Assembly (NCBI RefSeq): GCF_039832105.1
Contig: NZ_JBDOHS010000010.1
Span: forward strand, 1 to 64,000
Direction: 5' to 3'
Source: Dorea_A sp016295505
Lineage (GTDB): Bacteria > Bacillota > Clostridia > Lachnospirales > Lachnospiraceae
DNA length: 64,000 nucleotides
Every line of letters starts with the position of its first letter. Position 1 is the stretch's first letter. The notes beneath the pieces are model-generated. The model saw only the letters and a list, made by a program, of their open reading frames with translations. It was not told the DNA's origin and did not search any database. The translations under genes were made by a program, and so were the position numbers. Positions 36,100-44,685 of this stretch are shown here, piece after piece.

Positions 36100-37584
36100 T
36101 TAGTCGCGGCGGAAAATGTCACGGGTGTATACTTTTTCTGCCACGTCATCCAGACATGAATCATAGCGGTTTGCGATGATGGCCTGAGAGACTGCCTTAA
36201 ATTCCTTCAGATCGCCGATGACCCGGCTCCCGAAGAAGGTGGAACCTGCCGGAAGAGTTGGCTCATAGATGACAACCGTAGCACCTTTTGCTTTGATTCG
36301 TTTCATTACGCCCTGGATAGAAGACTGGCGGAAGTTATCAGAATTACTTTTCATAGTCAGACGATATACTCCGACAATTACTTCTTTCTCTCTGCTAAGG
36401 TCCCACGTGGAATTTGCTTCATAAGCACCGGCAAGTTCAAGAACACGGTCAGCGATGAAATCTTTACGGGTCCGATTAGATTCGACAATTGCTTCAATCA
36501 GATTCTCAGGGACATCCTGGAAATTTGCCAGCAGCTGTTTGGTATCCTTTGGCAGGCAGTAGCCGCCATATCCGAAGGAAGGGTTGTTATAATGGCTTCC
36601 GATACGTGGATCCAGACATACACCGTTGATGATCTGCTGCGTATTAAGTCCCTTGGATTCAGCATAGGTATCCAGCTCGTTGAAATAAGATACCCGAAGT
36701 GCCAGATAGGTGTTGGCAAAGAGCTTTACAGCTTCTGCTTCGGTGAAGCCCATGAACAGAGTATCGATATTGTCCTTGATAGCACCCTGCTGCAAAAGAG
36801 CAGCAAAGGTGTGGGCGGCTTCTTCTGATTCTTCATCACAGCTTACAATGATACGTGACGGATACAGATTATCATACAAGGCCCTGGATTCGCGCAGAAA
36901 TTCCGGACTAAAGATGAGGTTCTTAGTGTGGAACGTTTCGCGGGTTTTTTTGGTATATCCGACAGGAATCGTAGATTTGATGACCATGACAGCATTTGGA
37001 TTTACTTTCAGTACAAGCCTGATCACATCTTCTACAGCGGAGCAGTCAAAGAAGTTTTTCTTGCCGTCGTAATTAGTGGGTGCGGCAATTATTACGAAGT
37101 CAGCTTCTGCATAAGCGGTTGAGCCATCTAAGGTAGCGGTCAGATCCAGATCTTTTTCTGCCAGATATTTTTCAATATATTCATCCTGGATAGGAGACTT
37201 GCGGTTGTTGATCAAATCAACCTTCTCAGGAACGATATCAACAGCAGTTACATGATTATGCTGTGCAAGAAGAGTTGCAATGGAAAGACCTACATATCCG
37301 GTTCCGGCAACGGCAATGTTATATTTTTTCATAGTGGCAGACCTGGTGGGGGTATCCTTTTTAAGATTCTCAGAATCAATGAAAAGATCAGTAATATTGA
37401 ACCCCAGAGCGCTGCTTAAACTTTCCAGTTGTTCCAGTGAGGGGGTGTAATCCTGCTTTTCGATCCTGCTGATCATAGCACGGTTGATGCCTGTTTCTGC
37501 AGCAAGCTGCATTTGGCTTAAATGTCTGGATTTACGAAGAGTGGACACGGTTTGTGCCAGCTTTTCAGTAGAAAAAGTATTCAT
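36100..37584 (-). CDS. XRE-type HTH domain fused to UDP-glucose 6-dehydrogenase
   Basis: A 494-residue fusion. Residues about 8-68 form a helix-turn-helix of the XRE/Cro class (LSQMQLAAETGINRAMISRI). From Met85 the protein reads as a full UDP-glucose dehydrogenase: NAD loop IAVAGTGYVGLSIA and the catalytic Cys in GYGGYCLPKDTK. UDP-glucose dehydrogenases normally begin at that glycine loop. One open frame spans both parts, and the internal ATG (37332) has no good ribosome binding site. It probably makes UDP-glucuronate and may also bind DNA; a perfect inverted repeat lies 100 bases upstream. Paired with the epimerase. Confidence 0.85.
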   Translation of the reverse strand: MNTFSTEKLAQTVSTLRKSRHLSQMQLAAETGINRAMISRIEKQDYTPSLEQLESLSSALGFNITDLFIDSENLKKDTPTRSATMKKYNIAVAGTGYVGLSIATLLAQHNHVTAVDIVPEKVDLINNRKSPIQDEYIEKYLAEKDLDLTATLDGSTAYAEADFVIIAAPTNYDGKKNFFDCSAVEDVIRLVLKVNPNAVMVIKSTIPVGYTKKTRETFHTKNLIFSPEFLRESRALYDNLYPSRIIVSCDEESEEAAHTFAALLQQGAIKDNIDTLFMGFTEAEAVKLFANTYLALRVSYFNELDTYAESKGLNTQQIINGVCLDPRIGSHYNNPSFGYGGYCLPKDTKQLLANFQDVPENLIEAIVESNRTRKDFIADRVLELAGAYEANSTWDLSREKEVIVGVYRLTMKSNSDNFRQSSIQGVMKRIKAKGATVVIYEPTLPAGSTFFGSRVIGDLKEFKAVSQAIIANRYDSCLDDVAEKVYTRDIFRRD

Positions 37585-37637
37585 AATGTATTTCCCTATC
37601 TGTAAAATGTTAATACTGATTACGTTATATCCATAAA

Positions 37638-37666
37638 ATGATATCTAAAAGAACAAAAAAAGTCAA
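37638..37666 (-). promoter_or_regulatory. Promoter of the HTH-UDP-glucose dehydrogenase operon
   Basis: On the minus strand, TTGACT (37666-37661) and TATCAT (37643-37638) are separated by exactly 17 bp. The start would be near 37631, about 45 bases before the ATG. Confidence 0.6.
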
Positions 37667-37686
37667 TAAGAAAACATGATTATCGA

Positions 37687-37709
37687 AAATGTTATTTTAA
37701 ATAACATTT
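37687..37709. promoter_or_regulatory. Candidate operator: perfect 11-bp inverted repeat
   Basis: AAATGTTATTT and its exact complement AAATAACATTT flank a single T. The right arm overlaps the -35 of the plus-strand promoter (37708-37713). The site lies between the divergent HTH-dehydrogenase and GT2 genes, a natural target for the HTH domain. Binding is inferred. Confidence 0.6.
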
Positions 37710-37736
37710 GATATATATATAAAAACATAATATAAT
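37708..37736 (+). promoter_or_regulatory. Promoter of the GT2/nucleotidyltransferase/UPF0489 operon
   Basis: TTGATA (37708-37713), 17-bp spacer, perfect TATAAT (37731-37736). Transcription should begin near 37743. Its -35 overlaps the inverted repeat, so a protein bound there would repress it. Confidence 0.75.
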
Positions 37737-37768
37737 GTAAGCAAAGTGGTCATAATCGGAGGGAAAAT

Positions 37769-38734
37769 ATGTTATTTTCAGTAATTGTACCGGTTTATAA
37801 TGCGGAGACTTCAATTAGACACTGTGTTGACAGTATCTATAAACAGAATATAGATGATATAGAAATTATTCTGATTGATGATCAATCGACGGATAAGAGC
37901 TGGTCCGTCATATGTGAAATGGCAAAAGTTCATCCGGAGATTAGATGTGAACAGATTCCGCATGGCGGAGCAGGTGCTGCTCGTAATGCAGGCCTGAAAC
38001 TGGCTACCGGAGAGTATGTCCTGTTTATGGATGCGGATGATTTTTGGATGGAAGAATCTTTGCTGAGCAGCCTGCAGAGTATGATTCGATACAATCATAC
38101 TGATATATTTATGTATCAGATGGTGAAAGTGACAGAAGGCGGAGTGATTCTGAAGCGATATAAGAAACCACCGTTTGTTCATGAAAATGTAGTTCTGCGG
38201 GTAAGGGATGTGTATACGGATCTGGTATCAGATGGGCAGGTTCTGGCATCTGCCTGTAATAAATGTGTGAAAAGAAAGCTTTTAAACGGGCATTCCATTT
38301 CATTTGTGGAGGGGCTTCGTGGAGAAGACATAGACTGGGTGCTGCAGCTTTTTTCGTATGCGCAGACAATCTGCCTGCTGAATCTTGATGCTTATGCATA
38401 TACACAGCATAAAACAGGATCACGAAGTACAGAAAAAGATGCAGTGAATGACTTGGCTGTGATTATTTCTGACTGGGCAGAAAGACTGAAAAAAGGAAAC
38501 ATCAGTCATGTACGGGCAGTGGCAGGTCTGGTAGCTTTTGAATATGGAATCTGTATGGGGAATGTATCAAATCTGCGAAAAGATACAAAAGAGCTTATGC
38601 TTGGACATCAGTACTTGCTGAAATATGGATTGGATCGAAAGACTAAATTGATTTATCGTTTTTATCAAATATTTGGATTTAGCATTACATGCTGGTGTAT
38701 TCATTTGTATCTGCGTATCAGAGCAATCTGGTAG
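37769..38734 (+). CDS. Glycosyltransferase family 2
   Basis: A 321-residue GT-A transferase: VIVPVYNAETSIRHCVDSI, DDQSTDKSW, GGAGAARNAGLKLATGEY, DADDFWME and the later GEDIDWVL. It differs slightly from the capsule GT2s (DDQS rather than DDGS). It is first in an operon divergent from the HTH-dehydrogenase. Initiates after CGGAGGG. Probably a side-branch or accessory transferase linked to UDP-uronate supply. Confidence 0.88.
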   Translation: MLFSVIVPVYNAETSIRHCVDSIYKQNIDDIEIILIDDQSTDKSWSVICEMAKVHPEIRCEQIPHGGAGAARNAGLKLATGEYVLFMDADDFWMEESLLSSLQSMIRYNHTDIFMYQMVKVTEGGVILKRYKKPPFVHENVVLRVRDVYTDLVSDGQVLASACNKCVKRKLLNGHSISFVEGLRGEDIDWVLQLFSYAQTICLLNLDAYAYTQHKTGSRSTEKDAVNDLAVIISDWAERLKKGNISHVRAVAGLVAFEYGICMGNVSNLRKDTKELMLGHQYLLKYGLDRKTKLIYRFYQIFGFSITCWCIHLYLRIRAIW

Positions 38735-38789
38735 ATTGTTTATGAAATAATAAGGAGAAGCAGCTGTTTTGAGACGGCAGGAAGAAGAG

Positions 38790-39989
38790 ATGAAACAGGA
38801 ATATCAGGATTATATTACTTTATTAAGATCGTTTGTTAAAGAAGAAAAACCCAAGTTGAGTCAGGAGATAAACTGGCCGGAAATTATCCAATGTGCCAAT
38901 ATAAACAGTACAATGGGAATTGTCGGGTATATTTTGATGCTGTACAAAGATCTGGCAGATTCAGATTTGAATAATTTTGGCAGACAGCGATGTATGCATG
39001 AGATTGCGCTCTATTCCAGGAGGGCAGAACAGATGAACCAGTTAATATGCCAATTAAATGCACACCAGATTGATCATTTGCTGTTTAAAGGATTTATAGT
39101 AAGAGATTATTATACCAGTTGTCCGGAGTTGAGAACATTTGGGGATATTGACTTTGTTATCCGAAAGGAAGATCGCAAAAAATGTGATGAATTGATGAAG
39201 GAGCTGGGCTATGAACCACATGAGGACTGGGAGCCTGTTTACAGTTATACCAAAGGTATGGAATATTATGAGATTCATACGGATGTAATGGAAGTGGATG
39301 TGTCAGATAAAGCGGATTATCGGGAATATTACAGTCATATCTGGGAGCATGTAAGAAAGAGATTTCCGGAATCAGCGTCCTATTCTTATGAATTTGACCC
39401 GGAATTTCATTTTTTGTATTTGCTGACTCATATTGCGAAGCACATCAGTGTATCCGGTGCTGGGATTCGTATGTATCTGGATATTGCTTTTTTCATAAAA
39501 CATTTTGAAGATACGATTGACTGGGCATGGATAAAGGAGCAGTTAAAGATATTAAAATTTGAAGATTTTGCCAATATTACTTTTAATGCAGTGGAGAGAT
39601 GGTTTGGGGTTTCAAGTCCGGTGCCGATTCGCAAACTGTCGGATGAGATTATGGATGCATTTACAGTCTTTACATTGGAAGGCGGTGTGTTTGGCAAAGT
39701 GGGACGGGACAGAAGTGTAGTTTTCCTGAAACAGCAGGATAGGAATGAAGAGAAGGTTTCCCGTTTTAAAACTCTTATGTTTCATATATTTCCACCAATC
39801 TCCAGTCTGGAGAATCGATATACATATCTTCAAAAGCATCATTGGCTTCTGCCGTTTGCCTGGGGTCATCGTCTGATTGGAAACCATGGATCATGGGGGC
39901 GTTATGCCGATCATGCGAAAGGAATTATGAACGCAGATACGGAAGAAGTACTGAGATTGAAGAAAATGTATAAAGAGATTGGGCTTTAG
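38790..39989 (+). CDS. NTP_transf_5-type nucleotidyltransferase family protein
   Basis: A protein of about 399 residues (TTG 38769 is an alternative start with AGGAG upstream). It has the family motif HLLFKGFIVRDYY then LRTFGDIDFVI, where the DxD-like GDID pair should bind metal. Members belong to the nucleotidyltransferase superfamily and often lie in polysaccharide or RiPP-like clusters with PqqD and HprK-like genes; their reaction is not known to me. It is second in the operon, with a 15-base gap to the UPF0489 gene. Confidence 0.8.
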   Translation: MKQEYQDYITLLRSFVKEEKPKLSQEINWPEIIQCANINSTMGIVGYILMLYKDLADSDLNNFGRQRCMHEIALYSRRAEQMNQLICQLNAHQIDHLLFKGFIVRDYYTSCPELRTFGDIDFVIRKEDRKKCDELMKELGYEPHEDWEPVYSYTKGMEYYEIHTDVMEVDVSDKADYREYYSHIWEHVRKRFPESASYSYEFDPEFHFLYLLTHIAKHISVSGAGIRMYLDIAFFIKHFEDTIDWAWIKEQLKILKFEDFANITFNAVERWFGVSSPVPIRKLSDEIMDAFTVFTLEGGVFGKVGRDRSVVFLKQQDRNEEKVSRFKTLMFHIFPPISSLENRYTYLQKHHWLLPFAWGHRLIGNHGSWGRYADHAKGIMNADTEEVLRLKKMYKEIGL

Positions 39990-40004
39990 ATTGGAATATA
40001 GAGA

Positions 40005-40817
40005 ATGAAAGTATTAGATTTGGACATGGATTTTTTTTCAGAAACACCGGCAGTGGACATTCCGGAAGATTGTGAAGAACGATTGGATGAAGAAGTGTAT
40101 GGGAAAGGTGTTTTCTCGGAAGAGCGAGTCCGGACATTTTTGGAGAAGAATCTGGGGCTGTCGAAGAAGAATAAAATTCCGGGAAGAATTGTCAGGGGAC
40201 ATAACGAAGCCTTGTACTTTTGGCAGGAATTGATCGCATGCGGGAAATTGCAGGCGCCTTTTGAAGTGGTGCATGTGGATTCACATGGGGATCTGGGATG
40301 CGGCGGCTGGGAAGCATTTGAGCATATTGTAAAAAACATGCTTCAATGGGAAGTAAAAGAGCGTTCGTTACATTGCGGTTATCTGGATTCTGAAGGAAAA
40401 GTCAAAAAAGAAGGAATCGGAGATTATCTTCTCTTTGCAATTGCGTATCGCATGATTTCCAGACTGACATACTGTGCCAATCCATACAAAGAGCATGATG
40501 ACTTTTGTTGGGGAATCCTGAAAGATCTTGAAGAAAATTATGGGTCTGATTCATGTGTAGAGAATACCATTCAGCTCTTATACAACCCGGATATGGAATT
40601 TCCGTTTTATTGTCCACAGGAGAGAAAGGGTTATGATAAATTCCTGGAACACAGTATTCGGGAGCCGGAAGTTCCGTTTACGATTTTTCCTACGTATGAA
40701 TCAGTTCATTATAAGGGCGATTATGATTTTGTGGTAATGGCGCAGTCTCCAAATTATACTCCGGCAAGCGCAGACTTCATCATGGATGTGGTGCGGGATT
40801 ATATAATTGAAATATAA
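40005..40817 (+). CDS. UPF0489 family protein
   Basis: A 270-residue cytoplasmic protein. It opens with VLDLDMDFF and contains VVHVDSHGDLG, a DxDxD/DSHxD pattern like the metal-binding site of arginase-fold hydrolases, to which UPF0489 is distantly related. The C-terminal MAQSPNYTP is also a family landmark. No substrate is known. It lies in an operon with a GT2 and a nucleotidyltransferase. Metal-dependent hydrolysis of a guanidino or acetyl group is a possibility, no more. Confidence 0.78.
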   Translation: MKVLDLDMDFFSETPAVDIPEDCEERLDEEVYGKGVFSEERVRTFLEKNLGLSKKNKIPGRIVRGHNEALYFWQELIACGKLQAPFEVVHVDSHGDLGCGGWEAFEHIVKNMLQWEVKERSLHCGYLDSEGKVKKEGIGDYLLFAIAYRMISRLTYCANPYKEHDDFCWGILKDLEENYGSDSCVENTIQLLYNPDMEFPFYCPQERKGYDKFLEHSIREPEVPFTIFPTYESVHYKGDYDFVVMAQSPNYTPASADFIMDVVRDYIIEI

Positions 40818-40857
40818 AGATACTGCGTAGGAATCATTTTCTCGTATGGGAGGGTAG

Positions 40858-40971
40858 GATCATCTGGCGGAAGCAGATGATCACGGAAATGTTACAGCGC
40901 CTCCTGTATACTGGGAGGCGATCTATCAGATCACGGATGCCATGAGAGCACGCGGTGAGAAAGGTACATAG
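40858..40971 (+). pseudogene. Possible small-gene remnant
   Basis: A frame of 37 codons between two stops reads DHLAEADDHGNVTAPPVYW and then EAIYQITDAMRARGEKGT. The composition is protein-like but there is no start codon with a ribosome binding site. A hairpin with 7-bp arms (CGCCTCC/GGAGGCG, 40898-40920) lies inside. It may be the decayed end of an older gene or a chance frame. It also makes a possible transcription stop after the UPF0489 gene. Confidence 0.25.
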
Positions 40972-41027
40972 GGCGGAGACAGGGCTTCGGCTTATGAATG
41001 TAGTGATAGATGAATCAGGGGAATGAT

Positions 41028-43421
41028 ATGATAGGAAGGAAAGTGGCAAAAACGGTGTTGGATGTGAATACCATGCTTGGCCTCTTGTCTTCGATTGTTA
41101 CAATCGAGGAGGCTGCCAGGGGGTGGTTTGGCGCTGCCCGACGAAGATTTAAAAAGAAAGAATTTGATCTGAATACATACCAGACGGAGGATCCGCTGCT
41201 TCAGGCGCAGCTGGATGCATTTAAGTCTGCTCTTTTGGAAACGGGAAGACCGGAGATATTTTCAAGGGAGCAGATTGAATTATATAAAGGGGAGTTTTAT
41301 AAGGACATCGGATGCCGTTATCTGGAACGAAAGGAACTGGGAAAGGTCATAGATGACATTTTCGCGGATCTGAATCAATATATCAGAAGTCAGATGTCAG
41401 TGGGAGAAACGGTTCTGTGGAAGCAAGGTGAGAGGACTCAGCAGATGATCCGGGAGGTGGAACAGAAGGTTGCGGATCATCCGTCGAAGGATGTGGAGGT
41501 CTGCCGATTACTGACGGCTGCTCCGCCGAAGGTTCCGGCTGCATATGCATACCGGGAGCAGATGCTGGAAGAACTCGTGGATCTGGCGGGACGATATGAG
41601 GATCTGGCGATCTGGGGCATTGGTGGAATCGGGAAGACGACGGTGGCAAGAGATCTGTTTTGCCGGATGGAAGAGTCGGACGATTATCTGGCGTGGCTGG
41701 AGTATAGCGGAAATCTGAAGAAGGATATCATTTTCGCCGGAGTGGCGGATGCGATTCAGAAAGGGCAGGAAGAGATGGAGGCATTTCTTCTAAGACACCG
41801 GGGACATGTTCTGTTCTTTGTGGATAATGCCGATGAAAGACTGTTTCAGGATCCGTATTTCCGGGAGCTGGACGGAACGGTTCGCTTTATTGTTACGACC
41901 AGACGAAATGACATTCCGGACATGTTTTATTCTTATGAAGTTCCGGCTCTGTCGGAAGATCATGCGTGTGAATTGTTCTGGAGATATTATGGGGCAAGAG
42001 ATGCGAAAGCCGAAGTCGTGGTCAGGAAGTTTTTGAGGAAAATGCAGTGTCATACTCTGATGATAGAGATGGCGGCAAAGACGGCGCGCTGGGCGGAGTG
42101 TCCGCTGGAGGAATATCTTCACAGTGTTTTGGAGCAGGGGTATGAGACATCGGCCGATACGATCGCGACATCACATGATACAGAAGAAGATACGATTGCA
42201 AGGCATCTGATCCACCTCTATCACATGCAGAAACTGTCGGAGACGGAGACTTATATTCTGAAGAATTTTGCGGTTGCGCCGGAGGAAGTGCTGCCGTATG
42301 CTTTCCGGAGATGGATTGCCGGGGAGCATGCGCAGGAAGATGCGCTGAAACCGGAGTTTCGGAATCTGTGTAAACGGGGATGGATTGCAAAGGTCAGTAC
42401 CGGATACGAGATGCATCCGGTTGTCCGGGAGGCCATACTGCTGCAGGACAAGCCTGCATTTGAGGATGTGCATGCGTTGATCTGGCATATATTGGATGAT
42501 GAGGAAGCCTTTTTTGATGAAAGTCTGGACTATGAGACTGTCTGCGGCAGGATCCGGCTGGTGGACTCGCTGGTCAGACATTTTCCGCCGAAGGAGCAGG
42601 AAGCGATGCAGACAGTAATGACCGTACTCGTTGTGGCATGTAAGAATTACTGTATGTTTGATAAGGCGATCAGTTACGCGGATCTGGATCTGGAACTGAA
42701 TCTGGAGAACTATGGTGTCTGTCATCCATATACGGAAGAATCACTGTACAATAAGGCTCTTGTGCTGGAGGCCATGCAGCAGTATCGGGAGGCGATTGGC
42801 TGGTGTGAGATCCTGCTGAAAGTGACGAAAGTATTGTGGAAGGATGAGAATCATAAGCATTATTTCTTGGCATATCGGCTATATGGAACGATGCTTGCAA
42901 AAAGCAGGCGGTACAGAGAGGCGATTGAGACTTTTGATCGGGCTTTGAAGATTGAAAATGAAGTGATCACGGAGCAAGACCGGCTGGTGATTGAGTTTAA
43001 TAAGATCAGTGTCTGGATGGAAATGCAGCAGTATCGGCTGGCTGAGCGGTTATTGGCAGAGCGGGAAGCGGACTTCTATCGGGTATTCGGGGGAGATCAC
43101 ATTTACACTGCTACTTTGTATCAGAACAAAGCCAATCTCTATGCAAATAAATATGATTTTGAGCATGCGCTGGAATATGACCGTAAGGCGCTGGACATCC
43201 GGAGGAAAAAGCTAAAGGACGGGCATGTTGATACGGCCCAGTCTTATTATGCGGTTGCGGAGGACCGATCCATCCTGGGCGTGGACATCGGGGAGGATCT
43301 GGATGAGGTGATCGATTACGCGCAGAAGGCGTACCGGACGTGGGAGAAACTGCTGGGAGAAGATGATAAGTACACACGTATGGCGCTGCGGCTGCTTCGG
43401 AAGCTGCAGAATCCGGAGTAG
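41028..43421 (+). CDS. STAND/NB-ARC-like ATPase with TPR-like C-terminus
   Basis: About 797 residues. Residues 1-185 are a helical region of no recognised family. The NTPase has P-loop GIGGIGKTT (about 197-205), Walker B HVLFFVDNAD, a sensor-like IVTTRR, and HTLMIEMAAKTA in the place of the NB-ARC GLPL motif. A winged-helix-like part follows, then tandem TPR-type repeats from about residue 520. This is the plan of STAND signalling proteins, several of which sense phage and activate an N-terminal effector. It lies beside Rpn nucleases. I start at ATG 41028 (AGGGGAA upstream); ATG 41010 lacks a ribosome binding site. Confidence 0.8.
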   Translation: MIGRKVAKTVLDVNTMLGLLSSIVTIEEAARGWFGAARRRFKKKEFDLNTYQTEDPLLQAQLDAFKSALLETGRPEIFSREQIELYKGEFYKDIGCRYLERKELGKVIDDIFADLNQYIRSQMSVGETVLWKQGERTQQMIREVEQKVADHPSKDVEVCRLLTAAPPKVPAAYAYREQMLEELVDLAGRYEDLAIWGIGGIGKTTVARDLFCRMEESDDYLAWLEYSGNLKKDIIFAGVADAIQKGQEEMEAFLLRHRGHVLFFVDNADERLFQDPYFRELDGTVRFIVTTRRNDIPDMFYSYEVPALSEDHACELFWRYYGARDAKAEVVVRKFLRKMQCHTLMIEMAAKTARWAECPLEEYLHSVLEQGYETSADTIATSHDTEEDTIARHLIHLYHMQKLSETETYILKNFAVAPEEVLPYAFRRWIAGEHAQEDALKPEFRNLCKRGWIAKVSTGYEMHPVVREAILLQDKPAFEDVHALIWHILDDEEAFFDESLDYETVCGRIRLVDSLVRHFPPKEQEAMQTVMTVLVVACKNYCMFDKAISYADLDLELNLENYGVCHPYTEESLYNKALVLEAMQQYREAIGWCEILLKVTKVLWKDENHKHYFLAYRLYGTMLAKSRRYREAIETFDRALKIENEVITEQDRLVIEFNKISVWMEMQQYRLAERLLAEREADFYRVFGGDHIYTATLYQNKANLYANKYDFEHALEYDRKALDIRRKKLKDGHVDTAQSYYAVAEDRSILGVDIGEDLDEVIDYAQKAYRTWEKLLGEDDKYTRMALRLLRKLQNPE

Positions 43422-43435
43422 TATGAAGAAAGGGG

Positions 43436-43464
43436 TTGCATGATTTTTATTCCTGTGTTAAAAT
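43436..43464 (+). promoter_or_regulatory. Promoter of Rpn copy 1
   Basis: TTGCAT (43436-43441), 17-bp spacer, TAAAAT (43459-43464). The same two hexamers at the same spacing precede copy 3, so the promoter was duplicated with the gene. Confidence 0.65.
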
Positions 43465-43474
43465 AACTTCACTT

Positions 43475-43720
43475 ACAGATAATCATATCTGTATCTATCG
43501 GAACTGGATCTTACAGTTCCAGTATTTCAAAACAGCCGGATGGCTGTCAGCGAGAATGATCTCTCGGAAATTCATGATAAGTGATGCAGGATAATTTAAA
43601 AGTGAAGTTTTACACGGACGGCCTTGAAGAAAAGAAATATTTCGCTTATACTAAAGTTAAGTATACGCTCCGCGAGCGATATGCAGGGAATCTGTTCCGT
43701 ATGAAACGGAAAGGAGATTC
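43475..43720 (+). promoter_or_regulatory. Structured mRNA leader with SD-sequestering hairpin (copy 1)
   Basis: Successive hairpins lie at 43475-43492, 43500-43520, 43532-43547 and 43551-43566. The last one (43688-43720) pairs GAATCT with AGATTC and TTCCGT with ACGGAA, enclosing the AAGGAG ribosome binding site at 43711-43716, three to five bases before the ATG. The predicted transcript begins just before the first hairpin. The reading frame is open through part of the leader, so an extended protein is a less likely alternative. Confidence 0.55.
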
Positions 43721-43721
43721 T

Positions 43722-44681
43722 ATGGCGAAAGAGAACCGACAGGTGAAAAATAGTGTGTTAGTGGATTTGTTCTACGAAGATGAGTCTGCAGAAGACAATG
43801 ATCGTATGCTGTACAATGCGTTGCATGAGGAACCGTTGCCGGAAGGAACAGAGATTCAGAAGATCCGTGTAGATAACGTATTGTATATGAACTTTAAAAA
43901 TGATTTTTCTTTCGGTGCGGGAGGAAAAGTGCTGGTTCTGGGAGAGCATCAGTCAACGATCAATAAAAATATGCCGCTTCGCAATCTGATGTATACCGGC
44001 AGGGCATATGAACAGCTGGTTCCGGTAAAGAAGCGGTATAAGCGGGAGATTGTGAAGCTTCCCAAACCGGAGTTCTATACTTTTTATAATGGAAAGGCAC
44101 CGATGGAAAAAGAAAAGATCCTGAAATTATCTGACGCATATGAAGTTCAGGATGATGATCCGATGCTGGAACTTCAGGTGAAGGTAATCAATATTAATCC
44201 AGATGCCGGACATGAGGTGCTGGAAAAGTGCCCGATCCTGAAAGAGTATGGTCAGTTTATTGATACGATCCGGAAGTATCAGGATGAGGGGGACGAAGAT
44301 GCATACGAACATGCAATCAAAGAATGCATTCGACAGGGGATACTTGCAGACTATCTGACAAAGAGGGGAAGCGAGGTAGTAAATATGCTGGTAGCGGAAT
44401 ATGATTACGAAATGGATATAGAAGTGCAGAGGGAGGAAGCTTTTGAAGAAGGAGAGAGGCTGGGCCGTATGGAAGGAGAGAGGCTGGGCTGTGATAAGGG
44501 AGAACTGCTAAAGTTAATTGAGCTTGTGGTCAGGAGATTAAGAAAAGGGGATACCGCAGAGCAGACGACAGAACTTCTGGAGGAGCCGCCGGAAGTGATT
44601 CGAAAGATATACGAAGCGGCCGGGGAATTTGCGCCGGAATACGATGTGCAGAGTATCTACAGAAAATATATCGGTGATTGA
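43722..44681 (+). CDS. Rpn family recombination-promoting nuclease (copy 1)
   Basis: A 319-residue PD-(D/E)XK nuclease of the Rpn/transposase_31-like group. The catalytic set is seen as NDFSF (Asp) and VLGEHQST (Glu, Gln), followed by INKNMPLRNLMY. The C-terminal half contains a short repeat EGERLGRM (two units). Rpn proteins cut DNA and several restrict phages, with toxicity controlled by the C-terminal domain made separately. ATG 43722 follows AAGGAGAT and fits the family N-terminus (MAKENRQVKNSV). Upstream in-frame codons belong to the leader. Confidence 0.85.
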   Translation: MAKENRQVKNSVLVDLFYEDESAEDNDRMLYNALHEEPLPEGTEIQKIRVDNVLYMNFKNDFSFGAGGKVLVLGEHQSTINKNMPLRNLMYTGRAYEQLVPVKKRYKREIVKLPKPEFYTFYNGKAPMEKEKILKLSDAYEVQDDDPMLELQVKVININPDAGHEVLEKCPILKEYGQFIDTIRKYQDEGDEDAYEHAIKECIRQGILADYLTKRGSEVVNMLVAEYDYEMDIEVQREEAFEEGERLGRMEGERLGCDKGELLKLIELVVRRLRKGDTAEQTTELLEEPPEVIRKIYEAAGEFAPEYDVQSIYRKYIGD

Positions 44682-44685
44682 AAAA

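Noticed and set aside
43581..43721. Upstream in-frame extension of Rpn copy 1 as coding sequence
   Set aside because: No ribosome binding site at the start, strong AAGGAG before ATG 43722, family N-terminus begins there, and the stretch folds into hairpins.
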